Assembly (NCBI GenBank): GCA_001970955.1
Contig: MPUH01001232.1
Location: 1 to 20,589, forward strand
Direction: 5' to 3'
From: Stentor coeruleus
Lineage: Eukaryota > Ciliophora > Heterotrichea > Heterotrichida > Stentoridae
DNA length: 20,589 nucleotides
Each line of letters opens with the position of its first letter. The first letter of the stretch is position 1. Positions 1-8,466 of this stretch are shown here, piece by piece. The notes under the pieces were generated by a model, which was given only the letters and a program-made list of their open reading frames with translations, was not told the origin of the DNA and ran no database searches. The translations under genes were made by a program, and so were the position numbers.

Positions 1-63
1 CCTGTTCTTAATCCAAAAATAATTGCGATCGCACGCTTCCTATGTGTATTTTCTTTCAGATAA
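1..63 (+). CDS. Possible 3' end of a plus-strand gene (partial)
   Basis: Frame 1 is open from the window edge to a TAA at 61-63, giving about 20 residues rich in Ile, Ala, Phe and Arg. Two weak arguments support a plus-strand gene end. First, the DNA just downstream (about 120-220) is G-rich and C-poor on the plus strand, as it is after other plus-strand genes here. Second, no usable minus-strand ATG exists that would let a minus-strand gene start here: the only nearby one (128-130) runs into a stop after 12 codons. The fragment is too short to assign to a family and could be noncoding. Confidence 0.2.
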   Translation, partial: PVLNPKIIAIARFLCVFSFR

Positions 64-248
64 AGACAAACAAGAATATTAATTAAAATATTCAAATAAA
101 GTAATATAAATTTGTAGTTTTTTTTTTCATCAAAGTGTTAAAGGGTTTTTTACAAAATGTATAAGTTTTTAAGGTTTTTATAGATAATTTTATCTTTTTG
201 ATAGGATATACAAATAAAGGCAATATATTAATTTATCATTATAAAAAA

Positions 249-1304
249 CTAAGCCTTGCATCTTTTCCCTTCTACCCACATGCCTTCTACTTTATCTCCA
301 TTCGCACAACAAAGAATTCCTTTCCCATGCTGTTTCCCATCATTCCACTGCCCTTCATATCTTTTATTATCAGGCCATACAAAAATCCCAAATCCTTGTT
401 TTTTATCATTAACATAATCTCCATAATATTTCCTCCCATCTGGCCATTTAAACTCCCCTTTGCCATGCATTTTATTATTGGCCCATTCTCCAATATACAC
501 TCTTCCATCACTCCACGAATATTTCCCTTGACCATGAATATTGTTAAAAAGAAAATCACCTTCATAAGAACTTCCATCAGTCCAAGTAAAAACTCCAAAT
601 CCAGATTTCTGCCCATTAACATAACATCCTTTATAAGATGATCCATCAGGCCATACTTCATGACCTTTACCATGTTGTCTATCATCAGTCCAAGTTCCTT
701 CATAATAAGCTCCATCTGAATGTATATAAATTCCTCTACCATTAGCTTTATCATCAATCCAATCACCTTCGTATACATCACCATCACTATGTATTAATCT
801 TCCTTTACCTGTAGCTTTATCACATTTCCAATATCCCTCATATTTCGACCCATCACTCCATAATTGGTACCCTTTTCCATGACGTTCCCATTTTACATTC
901 CATTCCCCAACATAAATCGAACTGTTATCTAATTTCATTGGAGGTTTCTTTTGAACTTTTTCATTATCATATTCTTGTTCTGAGTATATATATGGACCTA
1001 ATCTTAATTCAACAGACATAGTCACAGTATTAGAGAAATCTTCTGGTATTGAGATAAGTTCTTCAATTTTCGAAACATTTAATGAACTTAGTTGAAGATT
1101 TGATAAGAATTTAGTTTGTAATGGGAATGAACTTTTTTGTGATATGTACATCCTGAGGAATTTTTGAAGGTATAAAATGCCGTCTAATGAATAGTAACCT
1201 GAATCTTGCTCTGAGTAGAATTTAAGCCTTTGGGACTCTTTTTCTATAGAGATTTGATGGTCTTCTGAATTATAAGATTTTAGGCATGTACATTTAGAAC
1301 CCAT
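249..1304 (-). CDS. MORN-repeat protein with a predicted acylated N-terminus
   Basis: This 351-residue protein has a unique N-terminal part (about 1-130) followed by at least nine consecutive 23-residue MORN repeats (about 131-340, recurring YxGxW...GxGxxxWxDG) and a half repeat at the end. MORN repeats form elongated beta-hairpin rods that serve as membrane-associated or cytoskeletal scaffolds; they occur in ciliary radial-spoke proteins, junctophilins and PIP5 kinases. No kinase or other enzyme domain is visible. The protein starts MGSKCTC: Gly2 with Thr6 fits an N-myristoylation context and Cys5/Cys7 are placed for palmitoylation, so membrane anchoring at the cortex is a reasonable inference. 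The stop is TAG. The reading frame is uninterrupted; the other long frames here are shadows produced by the repeat periodicity. The exact orthologue is not recognised. Confidence 0.9.
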   Translation of the reverse strand: MGSKCTCLKSYNSEDHQISIEKESQRLKFYSEQDSGYYSLDGILYLQKFLRMYISQKSSFPLQTKFLSNLQLSSLNVSKIEELISIPEDFSNTVTMSVELRLGPYIYSEQEYDNEKVQKKPPMKLDNSSIYVGEWNVKWERHGKGYQLWSDGSKYEGYWKCDKATGKGRLIHSDGDVYEGDWIDDKANGRGIYIHSDGAYYEGTWTDDRQHGKGHEVWPDGSSYKGCYVNGQKSGFGVFTWTDGSSYEGDFLFNNIHGQGKYSWSDGRVYIGEWANNKMHGKGEFKWPDGRKYYGDYVNDKKQGFGIFVWPDNKRYEGQWNDGKQHGKGILCCANGDKVEGMWVEGKRCKA

Positions 1305-1564
1305 GTTTGATGTTTATTATCTGTTTTGAAGTACTTCAATACTTATGATATACATATAGAAATTCTGAAAAAAATAGGTAATATGATTGTGGGATATGAT
1401 GTAAACAAATTATGCATTTTTATCATATAAAAATAAACCAAATAGAGAATTATTTATTGAAAATCCTATATTAATACCTTAACACCCAATAATATTATTA
1501 TAAAACTTTTCAAACACTCAAGATTACTTATCAAAAAAAAAAATATTAATTTTTTTACCCATTA

Positions 1565-2320
1565 TTAGTTTGCTTTAAGGAATTCATCTGGAGTTGCAGA
1601 AATAATATCAATAAGCTGTGCACAAACAGGGTCTTCTGATTCCCCACATACAATCTCTATCTGCCTAAGTTTCTGGAAATAGAAATTTCTCTCTTCTTCC
1701 ACTTGTTGTATATCTTCCTGAAGTAGTTTATAATTAGAAACCTGATTCGTCAATTCTTGTTCTAAAGAAAGCACAAGGTCTTTAAGTTGATTTTTTCTCT
1801 GTTGATTAAGATCTGGTGAAAGTCTTTCAGAAACATCAAAATCTGGGTCATTTGGGATTAAATGTGAGCTCATATGGACTTCAAAATTAGTTTTATCATT
1901 AGGAATTTTCTTTTGTTTTTTATATGCTTCAATTCTCTTAGCATAAGCTGGGTATCTTTCTTCAACAGAATCTTTATTTTGAAGCCAATATTGATAAAGC
2001 CATTGAAGGAAGTCCATATTATCAGGAAATTTGCTTCTTGACAACTTAGCTGTATCGATAGTTCTTTTAGATCTAAGTTTTATCATAGCATCTTCAAGAA
2101 CTTTAAGATTTTTATAATTGTCATCTTCACTACGAGGATAAACTGATTAGAGATTACAGTTCAATTTGATTAAAGCTACAGTTTTTGGGTGAAGTAGGTC
2201 GATTAGTTGGCAATATGCAATACCATCACTTAGAGCTTCGATTCTTGGATAATCAGATTCGGTCATTTCGTTAATCCAGCTGAGAAGTTCGAGTCTCCCT
2301 AGTTTTCCTCCTTTTTTCAT
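1565..2320 (-). CDS. EB1-family microtubule plus-end-binding protein (two exons)
   Basis: Joining exon 1 (2158-2320) to exon 2 (1565-2142) across a 15-nt intron gives 246 residues. Residues 1 to about 115 form the calponin-homology domain that binds growing microtubule ends: it starts MKKGGKLGRLELLSWIN and continues with DGIAYCQLIDLL, KLNF and KLSRSKFPDNMDFLQW. A short basic linker follows, then the EB-homology coiled coil with the family signature EERNFYFQKLRQIE (about 203-216) and a following acidic segment. The length matches EB1 proteins (about 250-330, here at the short end). The protein ends in KAN and lacks the C-terminal EEY/F tail that recruits CAP-Gly proteins. The start is fixed by the CH-domain N-terminus; without the intron the frame would lose the first 73 residues. 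CCAATAAAT lies directly upstream of the ATG. Confidence 0.93.
2143..2157 (-). other. 15-nt spliceosomal intron in the EB1 gene
   Basis: On the coding strand the intron reads GTAATCTCTAATCAG, with GT...AG ends and an internal TAA that can supply the branch-point A. It falls in phase 1 (inside Asn54) and, if retained, introduces an in-frame stop. Removing exactly 15 nt restores the conserved EB1 segment KLNFYPRSEDDNYKNLK. The length is that known for Stentor and its heterotrich relatives. Confidence 0.92.
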
Positions 2321-2959
2321 ATTTATTGGAGTTCAATGAGTTTTTATATTTAAATTGGAATATAGGGATTTAGAAGGTCAGAAAAAAGAAGGTTAATAGG
2401 ATTTTATATATAGTTTATGGGAAAATTATTGATTTATATGGGAATGTCATTGAGGATATAAGATTTTAGGGTTAGAGGAATACTTGGGTTGGAATAGGGT
2501 TTTATTTTAGAAGAAGGTATGTTGAATGATAAGTTTTTAGGTTGTTGGATTAGTATAAGAATTCTAATTAGGGTTTTTTATATGTTAGGATTGGAGATAA
2601 GATCCTGTATTAGATCTTTTAATGTGATGATGATAAAATTAAGAAAAATATGATTGTAGGGAAAATATTATCGGTTTGGTAAATTTTTATAGGCTAAAGG
2701 TCATTTTTTTTCAACCTAAAAGAATATTTTTATGCAAACATAAAAAAACTATCATTTCAATAAATTTCAAACTTATGTCGATAAATCCAATTTTCCATGC
2801 AAATAAACAAACCGATTCTATCTTAGGTAGAATTTTCTTGTTTATTCGGAGAAAGCAGGACTTATCGATTATTTTTATTTAGAATAATTTTATCCCTTTA
2901 AGTTGAATAAATTTTAAATTTACGACAATTGTAGTCAATAGCATTTATTAATTAAACTA
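2321..2959. other. Intergenic spacer, strongly G-rich on the plus strand
   Basis: No gene is supported here. In 2341-2640 the plus strand has about 72 G and only 7 C in 300 nt (counted by eye), a very strong skew upstream of the minus-strand EB1 gene. A 68-codon plus-strand frame at 2676-2882 is low complexity and has no recognisable features. Confidence 0.7.
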
Positions 2960-3505
2960 CTAGCTGCCAAACGGGTTGTAGATAGATCTATTTATGCTTT
3001 CATCATTATATCCAAAAGACATTTCAAGTTCATTTCTTTCCTTAGCCTTATAATTTCTTATCTCCAGATTAGGTTTTCTAAGTTTCGCCACTTGTAATGC
3101 ACTATCGCTCATATCATGTGGTATCAAAGTTTTATATTCCTCACATGCAGCAACCCTAATTTTCTTCAAAGTTTCATGCACAGATTGATTTATGGAAGGT
3201 AAAATATATCTATTGCTTCTAATCTTTCCATCTTCTGTTATATCAGGTATCTTAATAGAATCTGCATTCAAACTTCTATTTATATTAGGAGAGGCTTTTC
3301 TCCTTAGTATAATTGGTTTTAACTTGCAACGAGGTGAAGCTTTATCAACTTTACTAAAAGGATCAATTGTAACAATTTGCTTATGTCCGCTGATCCTACA
3401 ACTCATTAAAGATTTCTCTGAGTTGCATGTCAAATCGTTTTTTCTTGATGTAGCCTCTGGACTAAAAACTAGTCTCTTAGCTTTGGCACTACGGGAACTA
3501 TGCAT
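2960..3505 (-). CDS. Unrecognised basic, probably disordered protein
   Basis: An open frame of about 181 residues, rich in Lys, Arg, Ser and Asn, with no membrane segment, signal peptide or recognised domain. I prefer the internal Met at 3505, which begins MHSSRSAKAKRLVFSPEA; the frame itself opens 8 codons earlier at 3529 with a hydrophobic MFIILSIL that looks like read-through of AT-rich leader. The stop is TAG. Strand choice is supported by composition: the upstream side (3530-3640) is G-rich and the 3' half C-rich on the plus strand, as in the other minus-strand genes here. The overlapping 130-codon plus-strand frame (3192-3584) is hydrophobic in the way expected of the complement of Lys/Ser/Asn-rich coding DNA. 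Function unknown. Confidence 0.6.
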   Translation of the reverse strand: MHSSRSAKAKRLVFSPEATSRKNDLTCNSEKSLMSCRISGHKQIVTIDPFSKVDKASPRCKLKPIILRRKASPNINRSLNADSIKIPDITEDGKIRSNRYILPSINQSVHETLKKIRVAACEEYKTLIPHDMSDSALQVAKLRKPNLEIRNYKAKERNELEMSFGYNDESINRSIYNPFGS

Positions 3506-3529
3506 TAAAATTGATAAAATTATAAACAA

Positions 3530-3916
3530 TAGACTAGTGAAAGGATATGTACTAGAAAAGAATAAGAAGAATGAGTTTGTATAGATGACTTTATGAGAAT
3601 TTTAATGGAATGGGCTTATAAATACTTATTTGTCATATATCATTTGACTAATTCAAAAAATAGATTTTCGAAATTACTTGGGTTTTTATTTATTTTAAAA
3701 AGAATAATACGATTGTTTGAATTAGGTTTTTATTATGATCTTTAATTATATTTATCCTGTAGAATATTTTACTTGTTAAAATGTTGTATCTTTTAAAGTG
3801 TCTTTTAGGAAAAATATTGATAGTAAATGTTGATTGCGTTATAGAGTTTATCATCATTTCTATAATTTTCCGATTTAAGATATTCCAAAAAACCTAAAAC
3901 CAAACCCATTCTTATT
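3530..3916. other. Intergenic spacer between unrecognised gene and septin gene
   Basis: AT-rich DNA of about 390 bp with stops in all frames. It lies upstream of the minus-strand gene ending at 2960 and downstream of the septin stop. No RNA gene, repeat or promoter motif could be supported. Confidence 0.6.
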
Positions 3917-5032
3917 TTATATCAAATTTAATACTAAATGCGCTACAAACCTCGAAAATTTCCTAATTTTTTCAGTTTGTTTATTCAAATTCTCCTGTAT
4001 TTTAGCTTTTTTTTCTATATTCTTGATTTTCTTAGCAACACTTTTATTCAACCCTTTAGCAGTATCTACTATTGGAACGACTAGTTTTCCAAAAAGTATC
4101 TGACAAAACATTTGAAAATCAGAACACGATTTATCATAAATATCGCAATGTCCCCAAGTATAATTTCTCACATAAACCACTTTATTATCAACTTCAATCA
4201 TATTCCCAGCTGATATCACAGCAAAAGGAGGAACTGGTCCTAAATCCCCAGAACTTAATACCCCAATATCATCTCCCATACCTCCAGCAATATCATAAAA
4301 TTTAATCCCAGCTTCAGCACATTGACATATAAAATTTCCTTTAACTTGAATTAACTCATTAGAAGAATAAGAATCTGCTTTAACTATTATTGGGATAATA
4401 CTGATGTATTTCTGAAGATAATGCATTAGAAACAAATCATTTTCTTTACATCTTGGCCCTTCAACCATAAAAAACGCAGCATGGATTCTTGGGTCTTCTA
4501 ATTGGTTTTTTGGGACTAAATGTTTATTATTTTTATAATCAAGAACTTTGCTTGTAATAATCTGAATAATACTTTCAAGCCATTTTTCTTTTGTAGTAAA
4601 AAACCCATAGCCAGGGGTGTCTATAAGTTTACATTTGAGTTCTAAGTCGTTATAATAAAGTGATTCAGTATATTCTATAAAATTTCTTGTTGGAATTGTA
4701 GAGATTTGCTTATTAGCTTTGATGGTTGTTATCCCAAAATGCTGGGCTAGAATTGAATTGATAAAACTTGATTTGCCTATATTTGAATCGCCTAAGAATA
4801 AAAGATTGTAGTTTATAGGCTTGTTTAGACGTTGAATTAGTGCTTCGTTTATTAGATTTAATTGTTGTTTCTTTTTTAGAGTTGATGTTGGGGTTGGAGG
4901 CTGAGATTTTAATAATGGGAATTTTAAAGTTGTTGCACTGAAGGTACGATGGGTTAGGTGTTGCTTAGGAAGGATATTGTGAGAACTGATTGAGTGGTTT
5001 GGGAAATGAGTGAATTTGCTATCGAAACTCAT
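3917..5032 (-). CDS. Septin-family GTPase
   Basis: A 371-residue protein with the septin GTPase fold: P-loop GDSNIGKS (81-88), G3 DTPG (138-141), DPRIHAAFFMVEG in the switch region (180-192, matching the septin DxRVHxxxYF segment), G4 VKAD (217-220), and the septin-unique element toward the C-terminus, PFAVISAGN...VRNYTWGHCDI (269-298, matching PFAVVGS...RxYxWGxxxV). Septins polymerise through alternating G and NC interfaces into membrane-associated filaments; in Tetrahymena, septins are known to associate with mitochondria. Here a 75-residue Ser/Thr/His-rich N-terminus precedes the G domain, and the C-terminus (about 325-371) is a short Lys-rich helix rather than a long coiled coil. The G4 residue order is VKAD where animal septins have AKAD. 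The frame has no introns. TATTGG lies just upstream of the ATG. Confidence 0.88.
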   Translation of the reverse strand: MSFDSKFTHFPNHSISSHNILPKQHLTHRTFSATTLKFPLLKSQPPTPTSTLKKKQQLNLINEALIQRLNKPINYNLLFLGDSNIGKSSFINSILAQHFGITTIKANKQISTIPTRNFIEYTESLYYNDLELKCKLIDTPGYGFFTTKEKWLESIIQIITSKVLDYKNNKHLVPKNQLEDPRIHAAFFMVEGPRCKENDLFLMHYLQKYISIIPIIVKADSYSSNELIQVKGNFICQCAEAGIKFYDIAGGMGDDIGVLSSGDLGPVPPFAVISAGNMIEVDNKVVYVRNYTWGHCDIYDKSCSDFQMFCQILFGKLVVPIVDTAKGLNKSVAKKIKNIEKKAKIQENLNKQTEKIRKFSRFVAHLVLNLI

Positions 5033-5780
5033 TTTTTGTATTGGAATTAGATGGGGTTTTTTTTTCGATAGAGTTTGGAATAATGAAGGGTTAGGAATTT
5101 TGGATTTATTAATGAATTGTAAGAGTATATGATGCTTGTGGGGATTATGTTTCGGATGTTGGATAGGATTTTAATAAAAATAAAGCTTTGGATGTTTATG
5201 ATACTTAAAAAATTAGAGTTTTGCTGTGAATATTTATACCCATCACAATTTTCTATTAGAAATTAGTGAACAATACATGCTTTTAAACCCTACAAATTAT
5301 TTTTTATAAGCATAGTCACATAATAAACTTTATCTAAAATATTTAATAGCATAATTATCATACTAACATTCCATACATAATACTTTCAATATACAAACTT
5401 CAAATTTCTTTATTTAATTATCAAAAAAAGTATTTTCATCACAAAATTATCATCCTCAAACACAATCAAAAAAAAAAATCTTCATGATAATAAATAATAA
5501 CCTATAAAAGACTTCCCATAAAAATCCAAATCCTAAAACCATAGACAATAATTTATCTCAAATAAAGTTAAATATCAACATTTCACTTTACCCAACCCCA
5601 TATCATAAATTTCTTAAAACAAAATCCTATAACAAATAAAATCTTATACCGAATCAGCACAAAGTTTTACCCATAAGAATTTTTAATACCCATAATTTCT
5701 TTTATACCAATAACCTTTTCACAACTAATCCTATAAAAAAAAAACTAAATTCTTACTCTTAAGAAAATCTATTACTTTAA
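5033..5780. other. Intergenic spacer with an internal strand-skew switch
   Basis: No gene is supported in this 750 bp. The plus strand is G-rich from about 5040 to 5190 (upstream of the minus-strand septin gene) and then strongly C-rich: in 5401-5700 there are about 60 C and 9 G (counted by eye), downstream of the minus-strand eL43 gene. The switch near 5200 may mark the boundary between the two transcription units. Confidence 0.65.
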
Positions 5781-6065
5781 CTACTCAGCTGAAGTTGCCA
5801 ACTTTCGGAGTCTAGTAACATTATGACGTGCGGCTAAAGCTGCAGGGGTTGTGGGTGTCCATGCTCCTCCAGCTATAGTTTTAGTGCACTTTTTACAATG
5901 CCAGATTCCTACTGATTGTCTTTTCATAGCTTGTTTTCCACAGAACGGACAAACATAAGTGTCGTGTTGTGAAATTTCAATTTTCTTGACCATCTTCCTT
6001 AGTGAGGCACCATACCTTGTCGCGTATTTCCCTACAATTCCGACCTTCTTAGTACGTTTCCCCAT
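5781..6065 (-). CDS. RPL37A: Large-subunit ribosomal protein eL43 (L37a)
   Basis: At 94 residues it is close to the usual 91-93. It begins [20 protein letters not shown] and carries a C2-C2 zinc ribbon with Cys39, Cys42, Cys57 and Cys60 (CPFCG...WHCKKC), followed by the conserved [12 protein letters not shown] segment. eL43 is a structural protein of the cytosolic 60S subunit that binds 28S rRNA. The frame is complete without an intron and ends in TAG. Codon use is richer in G/C-ending codons than its neighbours, as expected for a highly expressed gene. It is divergent from the coiled-coil gene at 6312, sharing about 246 bp. ATTGG directly abuts the ATG. Confidence 0.97.
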   Translation of the reverse strand: MGKRTKKVGIVGKYATRYGASLRKMVKKIEISQHDTYVCPFCGKQAMKRQSVGIWHCKKCTKTIAGGAWTPTTPAALAARHNVTRLRKLATSAE

Positions 6066-6311
6066 CCAATAAATATGTCAAGTCACTAAAAATCACTATG
6101 GCTTAAGATAAAATTGTATTAAGTTCAGATTGTATTTTTTACATGTGTTTATTTTGTATATAAGTTATGATAATGTTTATTATTAGATTATTGAAAAGTT
6201 GTTTAATGAGATGAAAATTGAAGGTTGGATGTATTTTTAATGATTTAGGGTAAGATGAGTTTGCTTTTTTTTGGTTTTATAGAGAGTTTAGGAAAGGATG
6301 ATATAATAAAA

Positions 6312-7328
6312 ATGAGTGATTATGATGAAGTAAATTCAGTGTCAAAAGGTAGTGCTTCGGTGGTAAGATCGAAAAAACAAGCGAGACTTAGACCAGGGTC
6401 GCTTCCTTGGGAAGAAGAATCTATGACATTTTCTAGAGACAAAGGAGCTTTGCTACTAAAACTGCAACGAGAAAACATTGAGCTACGCAAAAAACTTAAA
6501 GACTTCAACTCACAGCTTAATGATATCATCGAAAAAGCAAACCAAAACAAACCCAAAAAGCCTCCTTCAGACCCTAATCCTAATAATATCTTAGAAACTG
6601 CCACAAAAAAACTTCAAAACTATGAGTAACTAATAAGCAGAAAAGAATATAAACGCTTAGAAAATCGTCACTCACGACTAAGTGACCCAAATTACGAAGG
6701 ACAACTAAGATCGCAAGTCAACGAAATGAAAATCAAAGTCCAAAACTATGAAAACAAACATAAAAAACGAGGAGCTGAGCAAAAAATCCGTGAAAAAGAA
6801 CTTACTGATGTTCTAGACACAGGGGAAAAAATTGAGCTTCAAAAACAATTCATAGAAATAAACACAGAGCTTTCAGTATACGCACAAAGATATGAAAAAC
6901 TTCAAGAACTCAATGATAAAACATGCCAAAGCTATCAAGACATAACATCAAAACTCAAAGATTTTGAACGACAATATGAGGGTATTAAAGATAAAGAGTA
7001 TTTTTTAATAGAACCAGAACATAATCCTAGACATGAAAACAAATCTAAATTAGAAAAATTACATTCGGCGAATGTTGGTAAAATTGATAGTCAAATTAAA
7101 GCTCTTAGTTTGAAAATCAAAAAACTTAATGAAGAGTTTAATAATTGTAAAGAAAATGAGAATAAGATGATGGAAGATTTGAAGAAAAAAACTGATGAAT
7201 ATAGGGCTATGCAAGCTGAACTTAATGATTTGCAGATAAAAGCTATGTCGAATAATCAAAAGAAGCTTATGAGTCAGAATAGTTTATCAGATGATTATGT
7301 TTTTGCTACTGAAAAATTCATGAATTAA
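6312..7328 (+). CDS. Coiled-coil protein (two exons), unrecognised
   Basis: Exon 1 (6312-6625) and exon 2 (6641-7328) join across a 15-nt intron to give 333 residues. Residues 1-40 are polar and begin MSDYDEVNSVSKGS; from about 45 to 310 the protein is almost entirely charged helix (KLQRENIELRKKLKDFNSQL and similar), with a Pro/Asn-rich break near residues 80-95. This is typical of a long coiled-coil cytoskeletal or basal-body protein, but I recognise no family. The frame also opens upstream at 6255, adding 19 residues starting MSLLFFGF; I prefer 6312 because the extra segment is low complexity and the ATG at 6312 has an A-rich context (ATAAAAATGAG). The stop is TAA. Confidence 0.85.
6626..6640 (+). 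other. 15-nt spliceosomal intron in the coiled-coil gene
   Basis: The sequence is GTAACTAATAAGCAG, with GT...AG ends and TAA at positions 9-11, the same spacing as in the EB1 intron. Retention would terminate the frame inside it (TAA at 6628 is off-frame, but GTAACTAA gives an in-frame stop). Removing it joins NYE to KEYKRLENRHSRLSD and continues the coiled coil in frame to the next ATG and beyond. Confidence 0.92.
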
Positions 7329-7409
7329 ATAATTGTGTGGTTAAATATTAAATGAATATAGATTAAAGAGTTTAATTTTTGTTAGATTATGGATTAGAAA
7401 ATTTTGTAA

Positions 7410-7550
7410 GGGATAAAAAGAAGTAGTGAATTTTTGAAAAGAGATTTTGAAGTATGTATTTTATAATTATAAATTAGTGNGGGATAAAAAGAAGTAGTGA
7501 ATTTTTGAAAAGAGATTTTGAAGTATGTATTTTATAATTATAAATTAGTG
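7410..7550. repeat. Two identical 70-bp blocks flanking a single N
   Basis: Block 7410-7479 is repeated base for base at 7481-7550, separated only by the ambiguous base at 7480. Both start GGGATAAAAAGAAGTAGTG and end in ATAAATTAGTG. Exact identity plus the single N is what is produced when a scaffolder places two overlapping contig ends side by side without merging them, so this is probably an assembly artefact and not a biological duplication. Confidence 0.95.
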
Positions 7551-7559
7551 TTTTAAATC

Positions 7560-7625
7560 TGATTGCAAGATTACTAGTAAGAGTAGGTGTTCATTTCTCC
7601 CACTGTACTATTAAAACTGCAATCA
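7560..7625. ncRNA. Nested hairpin, possible structured RNA
   Basis: An 8-bp perfect inverted repeat (TGATTGCA at 7560-7567 and TGCAATCA at 7618-7625) encloses symmetric 7-nt internal loops, a second 5-bp stem (TAGTA at 7575-7579 with TACTA at 7606-7610) and an inner 6-bp stem with one mismatch (7582-7587 with 7599-7604). It is less AT-rich than its surroundings. It does not match a tRNA layout or an RNA I recognise. It could be part of a 3' UTR, a small RNA, or chance in AT-rich DNA. Strand unknown. Confidence 0.25.
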
Positions 7626-8466
7626 TTAATTATGAAGGTTGTAATTATTACTTATATTTTGGAATGATTATCTATAACCCTAAAATCCACTTAGTATTCA
7701 TAATTCTATTGTCCATAATACTATCAAATTTCAGAAATTCATTCAGTATTCAATTATAATACAAGGATTATAAAGACCATTACTTTATTATAAATAACGA
7801 GGAGTAGTAAAAAAAGGAAGATTTTGGTAATCTAAGAGGAAATTTTTGCATATTTTTCAACAAAAATCGTTTCAAAAAGAATCAGTTTTCCTATAAATTT
7901 TATATAAAATTTTATTTTTGTATATAAGGAACCATAATATAGCATAAAAGCAAAGCTAGGAGTTTTTTAAAAGAATATGATAATCTTTTATAGTAATATT
8001 AATTGTTAGTACTTATAGGAATATATTCTACTATTGCATGCAAAAACATAAAAAATAAAGGTCTTATTTAATAAATAATAATATTTACTAAACAATAAAT
8101 CACTAAGCAAAAGTTGTAGAATTTTGCCTCTTTTTTTAAGATTATTATACTAGAATAATGCATATATAAATCATGTGCTATAAAATCAGAAAAACAAACA
8201 ATATTTATGCTGATTTTTACATCTTTACACTCCTAAATATATATTTAAGATATTATCCTCAAAACAATTAAATATTTTTCATGAACTTTTTCTTATCTTT
8301 ACAACATAAAATCTACCACAATTCAAAAATCACATCGGGCTTGTATCAAATAAATTATTGATTACCTATAAATATTTTATCAGTTTCTATCTTTTGAAAA
8401 AAAAACTTTTTCTTTAATAAATAAGTGATGAAATTACATGTCATTATTTTATAACATAATATTATA

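Larger units (their letters stand above)
7329..8466. other. 1.1 kb spacer without a supported protein gene
   Basis: AT-rich DNA with frequent stops on both strands. It contains the N at 7480, the two identical 70-bp blocks and a nested inverted repeat at 7560-7625, described separately. From about 8160 to 8460 the plus strand becomes C-rich relative to G, as expected just upstream of the plus-strand gene at 8467. Confidence 0.65.

Noticed and set aside
44-59. Possible 16-nt intron GTGTATTTTCTTTCAG near the window start
   Set aside because: It has GT...AG ends but lacks the TAA branch pattern of the two supported introns, and there is no homology to test the joined frame.
1-60. Minus-strand coding region at the window start
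   Set aside because: A minus-strand frame is open here and looks protein-like, but the only upstream ATG (128-130) is in another frame and soon meets a stop.
198-641. 147-codon plus-strand frame opposite the MORN gene
   Set aside because: It is the antisense shadow of MORN repeats, whose 23-codon periodicity keeps other frames open; its product has no features beyond repeats of Pro/Ile/Phe.
287-787. 166-codon minus-strand frame within the MORN gene
   Set aside because: It is an alternative frame of the same repeats, rich in Met and Gly, with no sensible domain; the MORN frame is unambiguous.
2676-2882. 68-codon plus-strand frame
   Set aside because: Short, basic and low complexity in an AT-rich spacer, with no recognisable motif.
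3192-3584. 130-codon hydrophobic plus-strand frame
   Set aside because: It overlaps the minus-strand frame and has the Leu/Ile/Phe-rich composition expected of the complement of Lys/Asn/Ser-rich coding DNA; strand skew favours the minus strand.
7560-7625. tRNA gene
   Set aside because: The outer 8-bp stem resembles an acceptor stem, but there is no D arm, anticodon arm or TTC-type T loop, and 64-66 nt with nested stems does not fit a cloverleaf.
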